Origin: Dallia pectoralis
Lineage: Eukaryota > Chordata > Actinopteri > Esociformes > Umbridae
Direction of reading: 5' to 3'
DNA length: 64,000 bases
NCBI GenBank assembly: GCA_029465975.1
Contig: CM055755.1
Coordinates: 1,392,430 to 1,456,429 of the forward strand
Shown: piece by piece, positions 50,501 through 55,845 of the stretch
How the letters are laid out: each line of letters opens with the position of its first letter
Numbering within the stretch: position 1 is the stretch's first letter
Made by a program: the position numbers and the translations under genes
The notes under the pieces: generated by a model
What the model was told of the DNA's origin: nothing
What the model saw: the letters and a program-made list of their open reading frames with translations, nothing else
Database searches by the model: none

Positions 50501-53500
50501 AGACGTGCCGTGTTTCTGTAATAGAATGTCCTTTAGCACAGTCGCTGGACTGGACCCACATAACCCACCATCTACTCCCTATGTGCCCTGGTGAGAAGCA
50601 GTGCTTTACATAGGGGATAGTGTTCCATTTGGGAGGCGAACTGTAATGGGGCACTTGAGTTGTAATGATAGATTGTGAAGTATTACATTTCTGCTCTTTG
50701 TTTGGCTCCAGCTGGACATACTGATCGCCAACCTTCCTGAGATGGTGGAGTTCCAGGTGGAGTTCCTCAAGACCTTAGAAGACGGTACCAGATTGGTTCC
50801 AGACTTGGAGAAGCTGGAGCAGGTGGACCAGTTCAAGGTACAAAATAATAGCCCTGAACTGAATGACAATCGGTCTGAAGCTGCGAAATAACAGGTTGCC
50901 TGAAACGAGGACGGGAATCTGTCAACTGAATGTTGGGCACATATCTGGCATTTTAACAGTCCCCCATTTACCACCACACGCTAACACACACACATGAATA
51001 CACACATACACGCTGACACAGGACCATATCTGGCAGTTTTAGGATCTGTCGTTTCCCAATCACATCTCGTAACCGGGCCCCTCCCTCTGCTTTCCTCTCA
51101 TCTCAGAAAATCCTCTTCTCACTGGGCGGTTCGTTCCTCTACTACGCGGACCGTTTTAAGATCTACAGTGCGTTCTGCGCCAGTCACACAAAAGTGCCCA
51201 AGGTGCTGGTGAAGGGTGAGTCAAACTGTTGGGAGTATTTGTCCAAAACTTTCCTCGTTGCTTGAAAGAATGAAAGGAGTTTCCCCTCGTAGATCAATCA
51301 CAATAATTCCTGCTTCTAGCTAAGACCGACCCAGACTTCAAGGCGTTTCTGGATGAGAGAAACCCCAGACAGCAACACTCGTCCACGCTGGAGTCCTACC
51401 TGATCAAACCCATCCAGAGGGTCCTGAAGTATCCACTACTGCTGAGGGAACTCTACTCTCTCACAGACCCTGACAGTGAAGAACACTATCACCTGGACGG
51501 TAAGGGAGGTGGGAGGTGAAGTAGTGGAGGTGGGAGGAGTAGGGGAGGTGAAGTATGTGTGGGCGGGGTTAAGAGGGAATATGATTCATCTCCATTGGTC
51601 AACCAGACAGGGTAGTCTCAACCAAAGTTCCAGTTTGTTTGTTGAGAATTAGCACATGGATTTAGGGCAGTGTTGGAAATATTTGATAGGCCTCTAAATT
51701 GGTTTGTCTATGGCCTCATATATATACTGATTGTGATCATCTCCCAATCCTGTCTAGTTGCTATGAAGGCCATGAACAAGGTGGCCAGTCACATCAACGA
51801 GATGCAGAAGATCCATGAGGAGTTTGGGTCTGTGTTCGAACAGCTCATTGCTGAACAGAGCGGAGACAAGAAGGAGGTTGGTTGACGTGATCCAGTCTTA
51901 CATGTGTAGATGTGATGGTGAATGAACTTTCCAATGTGTCTGTAATACTAAAGAATGGCAGTAACTAGGTGCTATGTTTAAATACAGTCATATTCATTAT
52001 AGTGTGAAGTACCTTTCAAGATAAATAGGCCATATTTTACAGTGTGTGGTTGGTGGAACGTTGGTATATTGGGTGTGTTGTGTTGTTGGTGGAACGTTGG
52101 TATATTGGGTGTGTTGTGTTGTTGGTGGAACGTTGGTATATTGGGTGTGTTGTGTTGTTGGTGGAACGTTGGTATATTGGGTGTGTTGTGTTGTTGGTGG
52201 AACGTTGGTATATTGGGTGTGTTGTGTTGTTGGTGGAACGTTGGTATATTGGGTGTGTTGTGTTGTTGGTGGAACGTTGGTATATTGGGTGTGTTGTGTT
52301 GGTGGAACGTTGGTATATTGGGTGTGTTGTGTTGTTGGTGGAACGTTGGTATATTGGGTGTGTTGTGTTGTTGGTGGAACGTTGGTATATTGGGTGTGTT
52401 GTGTTGTTGGTGGAACGTTGGTATATTGGGTGTGTTGTGTTGTTGGTGGAACGTTGGTATATTGGGTGTGTTGTGTTGTTGGTGGAACGTTGGTATATTG
52501 GGTGTGTTGTGTTGGTGGAACGTTGGTATATTGGGTGTGTTGTGTTGGTGGAACGTTGGTATATTGGGTGTGTTGTGTTGTTGGTGGAACGTTGGTATAT
52601 TGGGTGTGTTGTGTTGTTGGTGGAACGTTGGTATATTGGGTGTGTTGTGTTGTTGGTGGAACGTTGGTATATTGGGTGTGTTGTGTTGTTGGTGGAACGT
52701 TGGTATATTGGGTGTGTTGTGTTGGTGTAACGTTGGTTTCTATATTTTTTTCCCCAGGTTGCTGATCTGTCGATGGGTGACTTGCTGCTTCACACAAGCG
52801 TAGCTTGGATAAACCCTCCCTCCTCCCTGGGCAAGTGTAAGAAAGACCCACAGCTGGCTGCATTCGGTACGTTAGAGGCAAGACGCAGTGTGAAGCCCAA
52901 AATGCATCCTAATTCCTATATTAACTCGATCATCTACAAAACGCTTGTCTTGGTTTGCATAATGAATTCCATTTTGGAGACAAACAACAGCATTGTGGCA
53001 AATGTGAGCGATGTACTCCTGATGCAGTTCTGACACAGTTGTCTTCACATAAGCTACCGATATCTGCAAGTTTACACAACTAAATAATCCAGCCGCTCAA
53101 GTCTTCTTCAGTATGTCTCGGACAATGTAGCGTAATGTAAACAATACGTTGTATATTGTAAAGGCATTACGCACACAGTGAGATCATTTAGTGGCGTTGC
53201 CATGAGCTGCCTTCTCCTTAATCTCTTGTCATTTTCTTCTCCAGTCTTCAAAACAGCTGTGGTGTTTGTGTGTAAGGAAGGCTCCAAACAGAAGAAAAAA
53301 ATTGTGAGTTAATCGTCCCATTACGTCCGTTTCAGTTCCGTCGTGGCTTTTGCACCACTGGCATGGAAGCACCACTGGCATGTCTGTTATTGCAATGTGT
53401 ATATGTCATTGCATGGTTGTCTGTCTGTTTTGCACAGATACATAATGTAGTATGTCAAATGCTTTCTGGGGTGTATCCTAACTGCCTGTCTCCCAGGTGG

Positions 53501-55096
53501 GCTCCCATCGAGTGTCCTCGGGTTCTTTCGAAGACAAGGACCCATTCCGCTTCCGTCACATGATCTCCACAGACACACTCCAGGTCCGGTCCCATAGTAA
53601 CCAAGGTACGGTTTCCTCAGCGGTACAGAAGAGTCTGGAAATACACTTTTGATTTGCATTATGGTAGTTGTTTGGCAGACGCTTGAGCCACTTTCATTTT
53701 TAAGCCATAAACCGTTTCGGTATTTATTCATTAAGTATTCATTTTTATCGTTGTACTCGGGTTGTACTCGGTCCAGGTTAAAAAAATTCTGTATGAACAT
53801 GAAGTGCGTGACACGTGTGTGTGTGGTCCCTGCAGATGGAGAGGGTTCTGCAGTGTGTGAGATCATCCACGTGAAGTCAGAGTCTGAAGGACGGCCAGAG
53901 AGGATATTCCACCTGTGCTGCAGGTGAGTCCCGGGACCTCGTGACAGTAGGATTTGGGCCTCAGCCTAAATGGAATTGAATTGCCATTATGTCTGGGTCA
54001 TCCTCAATAGCTTTCATTTGGTTCAATTCTTTTGCTGCTGATGAAACATTTCTCACCCGTTTTCTGGTGGCGTTTCATTCATCCAAAGTTATTGAATCTA
54101 ACCAACCTTTCATATGTCGTCCAGTTCCGCGGACAGTAAAAAAGACTTCCTGAAGAGCGTCCATTCCATCCTGAGAGACAAGCAGCGTCGTCAGCTGATG
54201 AAGACCGAGTCTCTTCCACCCAACCAGCAGTATGTTCCCTTTGGAGGCAAACGCCTCTGCGCTCTAAAGGGAGCTCGGCCAGCCATGAACAGAGCAGGTG
54301 AGTGCCAGCGAAAGCATGAGGAACGTGTTGGGGTGCTGGACGTCATCTGTCTGTGCTAAGTTGCACCCTACGTAGGGTACTAGAAAGTACATACATAGGG
54401 CCTCAGAAAGTAAATCTTTGTAAAGTAGAGCATTCCTGGGAAAACTGTGACATCTGTTTTTCCCTCCCTCTGTGTGCAGTGTCAGACCCGGCGAGAACCC
54501 TGGGTCGGAGAAAGCTAGTGCGGAACCGTTTCACCATTGATACGGACATTGTCTTCGACAGCGAGCCAGACCAGGAATCTTCTTTCTCCGCACTGTCGCC
54601 CAATGAGCCCGGCGGGCAAGAGGACGGACATGGAGCGGGGGACGGGAGAGCACAGGCAGAGGTTCAGACGGGAGACACGGATCGCTGGGTGGAAGAGCAG
54701 TTTGACCTGGAGCGCTACGTTGGGGAGCAGGCGGCACGGCCGGCCGAAGGACGAGGAGACGCCGTAAAGGAGACAGACATCCTAAGTGATGACGACGAGT
54801 TCTGCCAATCCATCAGGAGACCCTCCACTGAACCGCAGCCCGCCACAGACCTGGAGGCTCCTGTAAGTGCACTGTCCCTGGGAGAAGAGGGCGATAAGGA
54901 GTGCCCTGAACACCCCCAGACATGTGGGGGCACAGGGGCCACCAACCCAGGGATGAGGCTCTCAGCCCTGGGTAAATCATATTCCCTGGCAGGGGTAAGC
55001 GTGGACAATCAGGGGGCGTCGGAGGGGCAGGAGGACATATGGGTACGCCGGGAGGACTGTCCTGTGGTCTCAGACGCTCAGACGCAACATAGCTAA
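21204..55096 (+). CDS. tiam1: TIAM1-type Rac guanine nucleotide exchange factor, 27 coding exons
   Basis: Twenty-seven exons with GT-AG borders and compatible phases join into 4956 nt (1651 residues plus stop); human TIAM1 is 1591. The product follows TIAM1 throughout: N-terminal MGNVESQN (Gly2 myristoylation signal), SFKKKRSKSADMWRED, PHn domain about 440-555, coiled coil about 575-600 (EIKKLEQKIDMDEKMKK), Ex region, Ras-binding domain about 770-850, PDZ about 863-925 with a YGFSI carboxylate loop, catalytic DH about 1050-1250, PHc about 1268-1415, and a C-terminal IWVRRED motif. TIAM1 family proteins load GTP onto Rac1 at membranes, cell-cell junctions and polarity complexes, with DH-PHc catalysing exchange and PHn-CC-Ex directing membrane and scaffold binding. 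The start is chosen by the conserved MGN motif and a splice acceptor 10 bp upstream. The fish C-terminal tail is longer than human. Several introns carry minisatellites that copy or touch the splice sites. Exons are listed separately. Confidence 0.95.
22128..23222. mobile_element. Decayed teleost dispersed repeat, interrupted by a minisatellite, in tiam1 intron 1
   Basis: The left part has ATTTAGCAGACTCTCTTGTC, a motif common in teleost interspersed repeats. The right part (22805-23222) has GCAGTAATCCATTCGTGAGA, CGTGTTGTCACCTGGGTGTT and similar, which I recall as one recurrent fish repeat. The class is not certain. The 29-bp array at 22378-22805 sits inside it. Confidence 0.5.
22378..22805. 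repeat. Minisatellite, 29-bp unit, about 15 copies
   Basis: Core GGGGGTTTGGTTGGGAGCAG followed by CACCGATC; G-rich on the + strand. Confidence 0.96.
23522..23867 (+). CDS. tiam1: tiam1 coding exon 2 (residues 207-322)
   Basis: Acceptor TTTTCCCCCAG ends at 23521 and donor ACAG|GTACAC follows 23867; both phases fit. The segment ending YTLPCRRSHCLSEG is TIAM1-specific. The last 17 nt of the exon and the first 14 nt of the intron together are the first unit of a 31-bp tandem repeat, so the donor is repeated about 28 times downstream. Confidence 0.9.
23851..24735 (+). repeat. 31-bp minisatellite that multiplies the exon 2 splice donor, about 28 copies
   Basis: The unit is GGGCACAGACCATACAG plus GTACACACACTAAT. 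Its first copy straddles the exon 2/intron 2 border at 23867/23868, so every unit contains CAG|GTACAC. Units are nearly uniform; one near 24520-24540 is shortened. Confidence 0.97.
24736..25540. repeat. CA-rich minisatellite, about 17-bp unit
   Basis: Units of CTACACACACACTAATG with length changes in the CA run and GCTAC/ACTAC variants; it looks like a derivative of the preceding 31-bp array. It ends in TCAC repeats. One 31-bp-type unit reappears at about 25085-25110. Confidence 0.95.
25645..25840. repeat. GT microsatellite blocks
   Basis: (GT)n tracts separated by GGTATTAGT/GGTATAAGT, roughly the complement of the preceding CA array theme. Confidence 0.9.
26208..26429 (+). CDS. tiam1: tiam1 coding exon 3 (residues 323-396)
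   Basis: It is bounded by TTCCCAG|GATGTG and ACAG|GTGTGA and runs from phase 0 to phase 0. It encodes DVTAGEGSEYEDSG... through GVYENFRQ, aligned with the human segment. The EDSG at 333-336 resembles a beta-TrCP-type DSG phosphodegron, which is inference from the motif only. Confidence 0.92.
26440..26606 (+). repeat. 23-bp minisatellite just after exon 3, about 7 copies
   Basis: Core CCTTCAGAACCAGAGTGTAA, starting 10 bp after the exon 3 donor. The unit resembles the exon 3 border (TTCAGACAG|GTGTGATGA) with small gaps. Confidence 0.93.
26709..26946 (+). CDS. tiam1: tiam1 coding exon 4 (PHn start, residues 397-476)
   Basis: It begins ELEMSSCQTESLEEAGSA and enters the PHn domain at GTVRKAGCLAVKNFLVHKKN. 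The basic KKNKK...RRKWK segment corresponds to the phosphoinositide-binding side of the TIAM PHn domain. Donor is CAAAG|GTAAAG, phase 1. Confidence 0.94.
26960..27145. repeat. Short tandem repeat, 10-11-bp unit, in intron 4
   Basis: Units of CTGCCCTAGAC and CTGCCTTAGAC starting within 20 bp of the exon 4 donor. Confidence 0.93.
27146..27248. repeat. 21-bp tandem repeat, about 5 copies
   Basis: Core GGGTGGAGTCAGAGAGGTGA. Confidence 0.9.
27598..27770 (+). CDS. tiam1: tiam1 coding exon 5 (PHn, residues 476-533)
   Basis: Acceptor CTCTCCCAG, donor TCCAG|GTGAGT. It encodes CTLFFYESDGRSGIDHNSVP through NSLGDAFLFQ, nearly identical to human TIAM1 as I recall it. Confidence 0.95.
27795..28245. repeat. 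AT-rich tandem repeat in intron 5
   Basis: Units of ATACATAATACTAGTACTT with variable ATAATATA insertions. Confidence 0.93.
28383..28607 (+). CDS. tiam1: tiam1 coding exon 6 (PHn end and coiled coil, residues 534-608)
   Basis: Acceptor ACCCTGCAG, donor GATCAG|GTGACT. It contains the final PH helix (TELENWITAVHSAC) and the coiled coil EIKKLEQKIDMDEKMKK, ending KTILDQ. The last 20 or so bases and the donor recur four more times in the following intron. Confidence 0.95.
28608..29297 (+). repeat. G-rich array carrying four extra copies of the exon 6 end and donor
   Basis: Segments AGACCATCCTGGATCAG|GTG or close variants, as at exon 6/intron 6, recur with donors at 28806, 28963, 29123 and 29288. 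They are separated by GTGGGGGAGAGT-type G-run blocks; spacing is about 157-198 bp. Confidence 0.95.
29365..29560. repeat. CT-rich simple repeat
   Basis: Units of TCTCTGTCTCTTCCTC; pyrimidine-rich on + and purine-rich on -. Confidence 0.9.
29561..30225. other. Intron 6 spacer with a dispersed-repeat fragment
   Basis: A TGCACT-family-like fragment occurs at about 29985-30080 (ACTACGTAGGGGACAGGGGG, then CACCATTTGG). Otherwise unrecognised. Confidence 0.45.
30226..31725. repeat. 12-bp-unit minisatellite, about 125 copies (1.5 kb) in intron 6
   Basis: Unit GCCGCCATTAGA with C/A/T at position 6 or 3 and ATT/GTT alternation. Both strands are free of stops for over 550 codons because the unit is a multiple of 3. 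It is intronic. Confidence 0.97.
31885..32070 (+). CDS. tiam1: tiam1 coding exon 7 (Ex region, residues 609-670)
   Basis: Acceptor GTATTGTAG, donor GCTCTG|GTGAGT, 62 codons. It encodes IFLWEQNLEQFHMGLFRFRC and RLLAFASRPTK, the extra (Ex) region that packs with PHn and the coiled coil in TIAM proteins. Confidence 0.95.
32350..32562. repeat. 25-bp minisatellite, about 8 copies, in intron 7
   Basis: Core CTGGTGGGTTCTGCATTGGC. Confidence 0.95.
32720..32825. repeat. Dispersed TGCACT-type repeat fragment
   Basis: Contains GCGTCCTATTTCTGTTGGTG and GTAGCGCACTATGCAGGGAG, two halves in opposite orientation. Confidence 0.5.
33415..33980 (-). mobile_element. Decayed Tc1/mariner-type transposon remnant in intron 7
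   Basis: The ends GGGGCCACTTAGAAACGCTC (about 33439) and GTCACTTAGAGCGTTTTTGT (about 33954) form a rough inverted pair typical of fish Tc1-like elements. On the minus strand AATGTGATGGTCTGGGGGTG CTTT would encode a VMVWGCF-like stretch of Tc1 transposase. The remainder is frameshifted and degenerate, so it is a dead copy. Confidence 0.6.
34487..34636 (+). CDS. tiam1: tiam1 coding exon 8 (residues 671-720)
   Basis: Acceptor CTTTTCTAG, donor AATCAG|GTACCT, 50 codons. It encodes VAARTES, then FSSLWGLDTTSKKK and PSINQ, matching human TIAM1. Overlapping ORFs in other frames here are shadows. Confidence 0.94.
34778..34843 (+). CDS. tiam1: tiam1 coding exon 9 (residues 721-742), extendable in 20-residue steps
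   Basis: Acceptor TTCTGAAG, then VFADGEEPLDGIYNVDTAKD. The minimal donor is GTG|GTAAAT after 34843. A 60-bp repeat carries this donor to six sites (after 34843, 34903, 34963, 35023, 35083 and 35143), all in frame and without a stop, so the real 3' border is uncertain. The residues are only loosely similar to the equivalent human segment. The acceptor has a modest pyrimidine tract. Confidence 0.72.
34811..35157 (+). repeat. 60-bp in-frame repeat carrying the exon 9 end and donor, 6 copies
   Basis: Each unit holds GTGGACACGGCCAAGGATAG followed by TGTG|GTAAATAAG. Copies are nearly identical (one ACGACC change at about 34948). The reading frame of exon 9 stays open to a TAG at 35156-35158. Confidence 0.97.
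35328..35513 (+). CDS. tiam1: tiam1 coding exon 10 (Ras-binding domain start, residues 743-804)
   Basis: Acceptor CTCCCTCCAG, donor TGCAAG|GTAACA, 62 codons. DIWVPDYLSPSWVCLPND and LDVLETICK match the start of the human TIAM1 RBD. Confidence 0.94.
35597..35701 (+). CDS. tiam1: tiam1 coding exon 11 (Ras-binding domain, residues 805-839)
   Basis: Acceptor GCTTCACAG, donor GACTTG|GTACGT, 35 codons. HYLRLKFLIDNQVQFYIPKP and EEDVCDL are the RBD core strand-helix region. Confidence 0.94.
36165..36235 (+). repeat. Dispersed repeat fragment, best-preserved copy
   Basis: GTGCACTATATAGGGAATAG followed by GGTGTCATTTGGAA. I recall this sequence as a very common interspersed motif in salmonid and pike DNA. 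More decayed copies are noted near 1650, 2960, 4860, 8140, 15300, 30000, 32730, 34270, 38895, 41210, 43170, 44600, 50550, 54360, 55150 and 58930. Confidence 0.6.
36282..38008 (+). repeat. 1.7-kb minisatellite filling intron 11 up to the exon 12 acceptor
   Basis: About 65-70 units of TATTATCACCTGTCCTGG plus TGTCTA or ATCTA; a 31-bp variant adds ACCAGTG. The last unit runs directly into CTGTCTCCACAG, the exon 12 acceptor at 38016. Long ORFs here are repeat artefacts. Confidence 0.97.
38017..38098 (+). CDS. tiam1: tiam1 coding exon 12 (RBD-PDZ junction, residues 840-867)
   Basis: Acceptor TGTCTCCACAG ends at 38016 directly at the end of a 1.7-kb minisatellite; donor CTACG|GTAAGG. It encodes IYKEIELCSKITKVLQF..., matching human LYKEIEICPKVTQ. 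Confidence 0.9.
38418..38504 (+). CDS. tiam1: tiam1 coding exon 13 (PDZ, residues 867-896)
   Basis: Acceptor CTCCTCCAG; donor AAAG|GTTCAG is weaker than its neighbours. It encodes GFSISVVEEDAVQQLYITDV, the PDZ carboxylate-binding loop and strand B. Confidence 0.9.
38510..38780. repeat. CA and GT microsatellites in intron 13
   Basis: (CA)n at 38514-38554, starting 10 bp after the exon 13 donor, and (GT)n with TCTG interruptions at 38726-38780. Confidence 0.85.
38975..39882. repeat. 15-bp minisatellite, about 60 copies, in intron 13
   Basis: Unit AGCATTAGACAGAGT with AGATT and TAGATAG variants in no fixed order. Confidence 0.97.
40061..40273 (+). CDS. tiam1: tiam1 coding exon 14 (PDZ end and linker, residues 896-967)
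   Basis: Acceptor GTCTCTACAG, donor CCAAG|GTGAGT. LNAGDEILQLNGKDSRSLN is the canonical PDZ GDEIL motif, followed by a less conserved linker. Confidence 0.92.
40345..40735 (+). repeat. 24-bp minisatellite (with 30-bp variants) ending at the exon 15 acceptor, about 16 copies
   Basis: Core GTTCTAATGGTGTACTGTTT; three units contain an extra CCTGGT. The last unit passes into TGCTCATGTCACAG, the exon 15 acceptor. Confidence 0.96.
40752..40852 (+). CDS. tiam1: tiam1 coding exon 15 (acidic linker, residues 967-1000)
   Basis: Acceptor CATGTCACAG, donor AGAAAG|GTGAAG. It encodes EILDDGVGLTLESSGDSPDD and EIFSEEDQCRK, an acidic linker between PDZ and DH. A minisatellite ends about 15 bp before the acceptor. 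Confidence 0.82.
40853..41999. other. Start of intron 15, no gene recognised
   Basis: Contains a CCCCCCGTGGTGATGCTA duplication near 40998-41035 and a dispersed-repeat fragment at 41210-41260. Otherwise unrecognised. Confidence 0.45.
42000..42318. repeat. G-rich tandem repeat with two unit types in intron 15
   Basis: Units built from GGGGGGTGACTGGTGGG and CAGAATGTCTGGTTG in mixed order. Confidence 0.92.
42745..43132 (+). repeat. 24-bp pyrimidine minisatellite, about 16 copies, each a 3'-splice-site-like motif
   Basis: Unit CTCTCCCTGTCCCCCTCTGC plus AGTC: a pyrimidine tract followed by TGCAG. It lies about 1.1 kb before the alternative first exon. Confidence 0.96.
43133..43849. other. Intron 15 sequence with a TCCTC-rich stretch
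   Basis: Dispersed-repeat fragment at 43165-43230 and an ATTCCTCTCCTC tract at 43598-43680. No exon seen. Confidence 0.45.
43850..44318 (+). CDS. tiam1: Candidate alternative first exon for a short tiam1 isoform
   Basis: An ATG at 44259 (CTGCCATGT) opens 20 codons (MSALRRSKRSSESIYD...) that end in a donor, CATCTG|GTGAGC, in phase 0. Joined to exon 16, also phase 0, it would give about 671 residues with DH, PHc and tail but no PHn, RBD or PDZ. Upstream lies a GA-rich tract with only a two-codon uORF at 44125. The 5' boundary is not visible and 43850 is a guess. Short DH-PH forms are known for the paralogue TIAM2; here it is inference. Confidence 0.45.
44319..46367. other. Intron sequence, nothing coding recognised
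   Basis: Mixed to AT-rich sequence with a decayed dispersed-repeat fragment near 44575-44660; no conserved exon seen. Confidence 0.45.
46368..46615. repeat. 26-bp minisatellite, about 9 copies, each with CCAAT box and GC box
   Basis: Units contain CCAATCAGGAGCCGCCCCTA followed by TTATAG. CCAATCAG fits NF-Y and CCGCCCC fits Sp1 on the minus strand. Two or three units have CCAGTCTGG instead. Confidence 0.95.
47010..47640. repeat. 49-bp minisatellite, about 12-13 copies, in intron 15
   Basis: Core TTCACTATTCCCGTATCTGA followed by GGGCCAGGCAGTACCC; variants with TCCGTTTAG and CGTGTC co-occur. Confidence 0.96.
47641..48486. other. Intron 15 sequence, nothing recognised
   Basis: Mixed sequence without conserved ORF or repeat. 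Confidence 0.45.
48487..48640. repeat. 50-bp tandem repeat, about 3 copies
   Basis: Core GAGGCGAGGGGTAGAGAGAG followed by AATTAGGAGAG. Confidence 0.93.
48848..49045 (+). CDS. tiam1: tiam1 coding exon 16 (DH start, residues 1001-1066)
   Basis: Acceptor TTTCTGTAG, donor GTCAAA|GTATGT, 66 codons. It encodes STEQVAAFCRRLHDMNP, a proline-rich stretch, then RQLSDADKLRKVICELVETE, the first DH helix (CR1). Confidence 0.95.
49520..49880. repeat. GT-containing minisatellite, about 8 copies, before the exon 17 acceptor
   Basis: Units combine (GT)n with TTCAACCTCTCATCACCCCA and AACACTGATGT; the last ends about 35 bp before the exon. Confidence 0.95.
49916..49984 (+). CDS. tiam1: tiam1 coding exon 17 (DH, residues 1067-1089)
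   Basis: Acceptor TTTTTTGTAG, donor GATGAG|GTATGA, 23 codons. It encodes DLNCLIGRYLTPLQKETCLT, continuing DH helix 1. A GT-rich tandem repeat ends about 35 bp before the acceptor. Confidence 0.94.
50003..50245. repeat. Tandem repeat in intron 17
   Basis: Variable units of TAGCAGTGGGAAGGGGGTGA, starting about 20 bp after the exon 17 donor. Confidence 0.92.
50712..50837 (+). CDS. tiam1: tiam1 coding exon 18 (DH, residues 1090-1131)
   Basis: Acceptor TGGCTCCAG, donor TTCAAG|GTACAA, 42 codons. MVEFQVEFLKTLEDG and LVPDLEKLEQVDQFK are conserved DH helices. Confidence 0.95.
51107..51215 (+). CDS. tiam1: tiam1 coding exon 19 (DH, residues 1132-1168)
   Basis: Acceptor TCATCTCAG, donor AAGG|GTGAGT. 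It encodes KILFSLGGSFLYYADRFKIY and SAFCASHTKVPKVLVK, nearly identical to human TIAM1. Confidence 0.95.
51320..51499 (+). CDS. tiam1: tiam1 coding exon 20 (DH CR3, residues 1168-1228)
   Basis: Acceptor GCTTCTAG, donor GGACG|GTAAGG. It contains SSTLESYLIKPIQRVLKYPL, the Dbl-family CR3 signature that contacts the GTPase switch regions, so the exchange surface looks intact. Confidence 0.96.
51758..51876 (+). CDS. tiam1: tiam1 coding exon 21 (DH end, residues 1228-1267)
   Basis: Acceptor CCTGTCTAG, donor AAGGAG|GTTGGT. It encodes MNKVASHINEMQKIHEEFGS and EQLIAEQSGDKKE, the last DH helix leading into PHc. Confidence 0.95.
52043..52735 (+). repeat. 36-bp minisatellite, about 19-20 copies, filling intron 21 to the exon 22 acceptor
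   Basis: Core GGTGGAACGTTGGTATATTG followed by GGTGTGTTGTG; three 33-bp units lack one GTT. It ends about 25 bp before the acceptor AG at 52757. Confidence 0.97.
52758..52866 (+). CDS. tiam1: tiam1 coding exon 22 (PHc, residues 1268-1304)
   Basis: Acceptor TTTTTTTCCCCAG, donor TTCG|GTACGT. VADLSMGDLLLHTSVAWINP starts the PH domain coupled to DH. A 36-bp minisatellite ends about 25 bp before the acceptor. Confidence 0.94.
53245..53303 (+). CDS. tiam1: tiam1 coding exon 23 (PHc, residues 1304-1323)
   Basis: Acceptor TTCTTCTCCAG, donor AAAATT|GTGAGT. It encodes VFKTAVVFVCKEGSKQKKKI, matching human FKTAVVLVYKDGSKQKKKL. Confidence 0.95.
53497..53605 (+). CDS. tiam1: tiam1 coding exon 24 (PHc, residues 1324-1360)
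   Basis: Acceptor CTGTCTCCCAG, donor CCAAG|GTACGG. It encodes VGSHRVSSGSFEDKDPFRFR and HMISTDTLQVRS. Confidence 0.94.
53836..53923 (+). CDS. tiam1: tiam1 coding exon 25 (PHc, residues 1360-1389)
   Basis: Acceptor GGTCCCTGCAG, donor TGCAG|GTGAGT. It encodes DGEGSAVCEIIHVKSESEGR and PERIFHLCC. Confidence 0.95.
54125..54297 (+). CDS. tiam1: tiam1 coding exon 26 (PHc end, residues 1389-1447)
   Basis: Acceptor TCGTCCAG, donor GAGCAG|GTGAGT. DFLKSVHSILRDKQRRQ is the C-terminal PH helix, followed by the conserved QQYVPFGGKRLCALKGARPA. Confidence 0.95.
54480..55096 (+). CDS. tiam1: tiam1 coding exon 27 (C-terminal tail and stop, residues 1447-1651)
   Basis: Acceptor CTGTGTGCAG; stop TAA at 55094-55096. 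It includes RNRFTIDTDIVFDSE, DTDRWVEEQFDLERY, KETDILSDDDEFCQS and the conserved IWVRRED motif near the end. The tail after IWVRRED differs from human, and the acidic, Gly/Pro-rich middle is longer. Confidence 0.95.
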
Positions 55097-55625
55097 GGAG
55101 AGGAGGGAGGGACGAGAGAACCAGACCAGCAGAAAGCTACAGAGTGTTCCTCGGGCTTGGACCGCGTTCCAAGTGGCACCCTTCTCCCTGAGTACTCTAC
55201 TGGGCCTTGGTCGAAAGTAGGGCATGACTGAACATAGGGTGCAATTTGGGACACGACCAATGGGCTTTGGGAGTGAGGTCAGTGATCTATCATCGCCAAT
55301 CATCATCTCTTAAAATTCTTGAAGTCGTGGAAAAGCCAAGTTCAAGCTGTGAGATACAGACAGACAGACTGACTGAGAAATGTTACAATCATGGAGCCTA
55401 ATCAATACTGTGGTTTGCACATTTGGCCAAATTCCTGGGACACTACTTGTTCCCGCCTATTTTTGCCAAATTTGGATATTTGTTAAGTCAAGACATGAAA
55501 CCTTGTCTGAGAGACTATGAGTGGTTGTATAATAATGAAGGGCTGTATATTATTTTAATATGTCCTTTAATAGATAAAATGGTAAATAATGGCCGAGGAC
55601 ATTCAGTCTAGTTGAGTCATGCAAA

Positions 55626-55845
55626 GTTTACTGTAGTTGTACGTTGTTACAATAATATTCTATCTACCCAGATACTATTTGGAGGAGTTTACTGTAGTTG
55701 TTACAATAATATTCTATCAACCCAGATACTATTTGGAGGAGTTTACTGTAGTTGTTACAATAATATTCTATCAACCCAGATACTATTTGGAGGAGTTTAC
55801 TGTAGTTGTTACAATAATATTCTATCAACCCAGATACTATTTGGA
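55626..55845. repeat. 54-bp repeat, 4 copies, in the tiam1 3'UTR
   Basis: Core GTTTACTGTAGTTGTTACAA followed by TAATATTCTATC; near-identical units. Confidence 0.95.
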
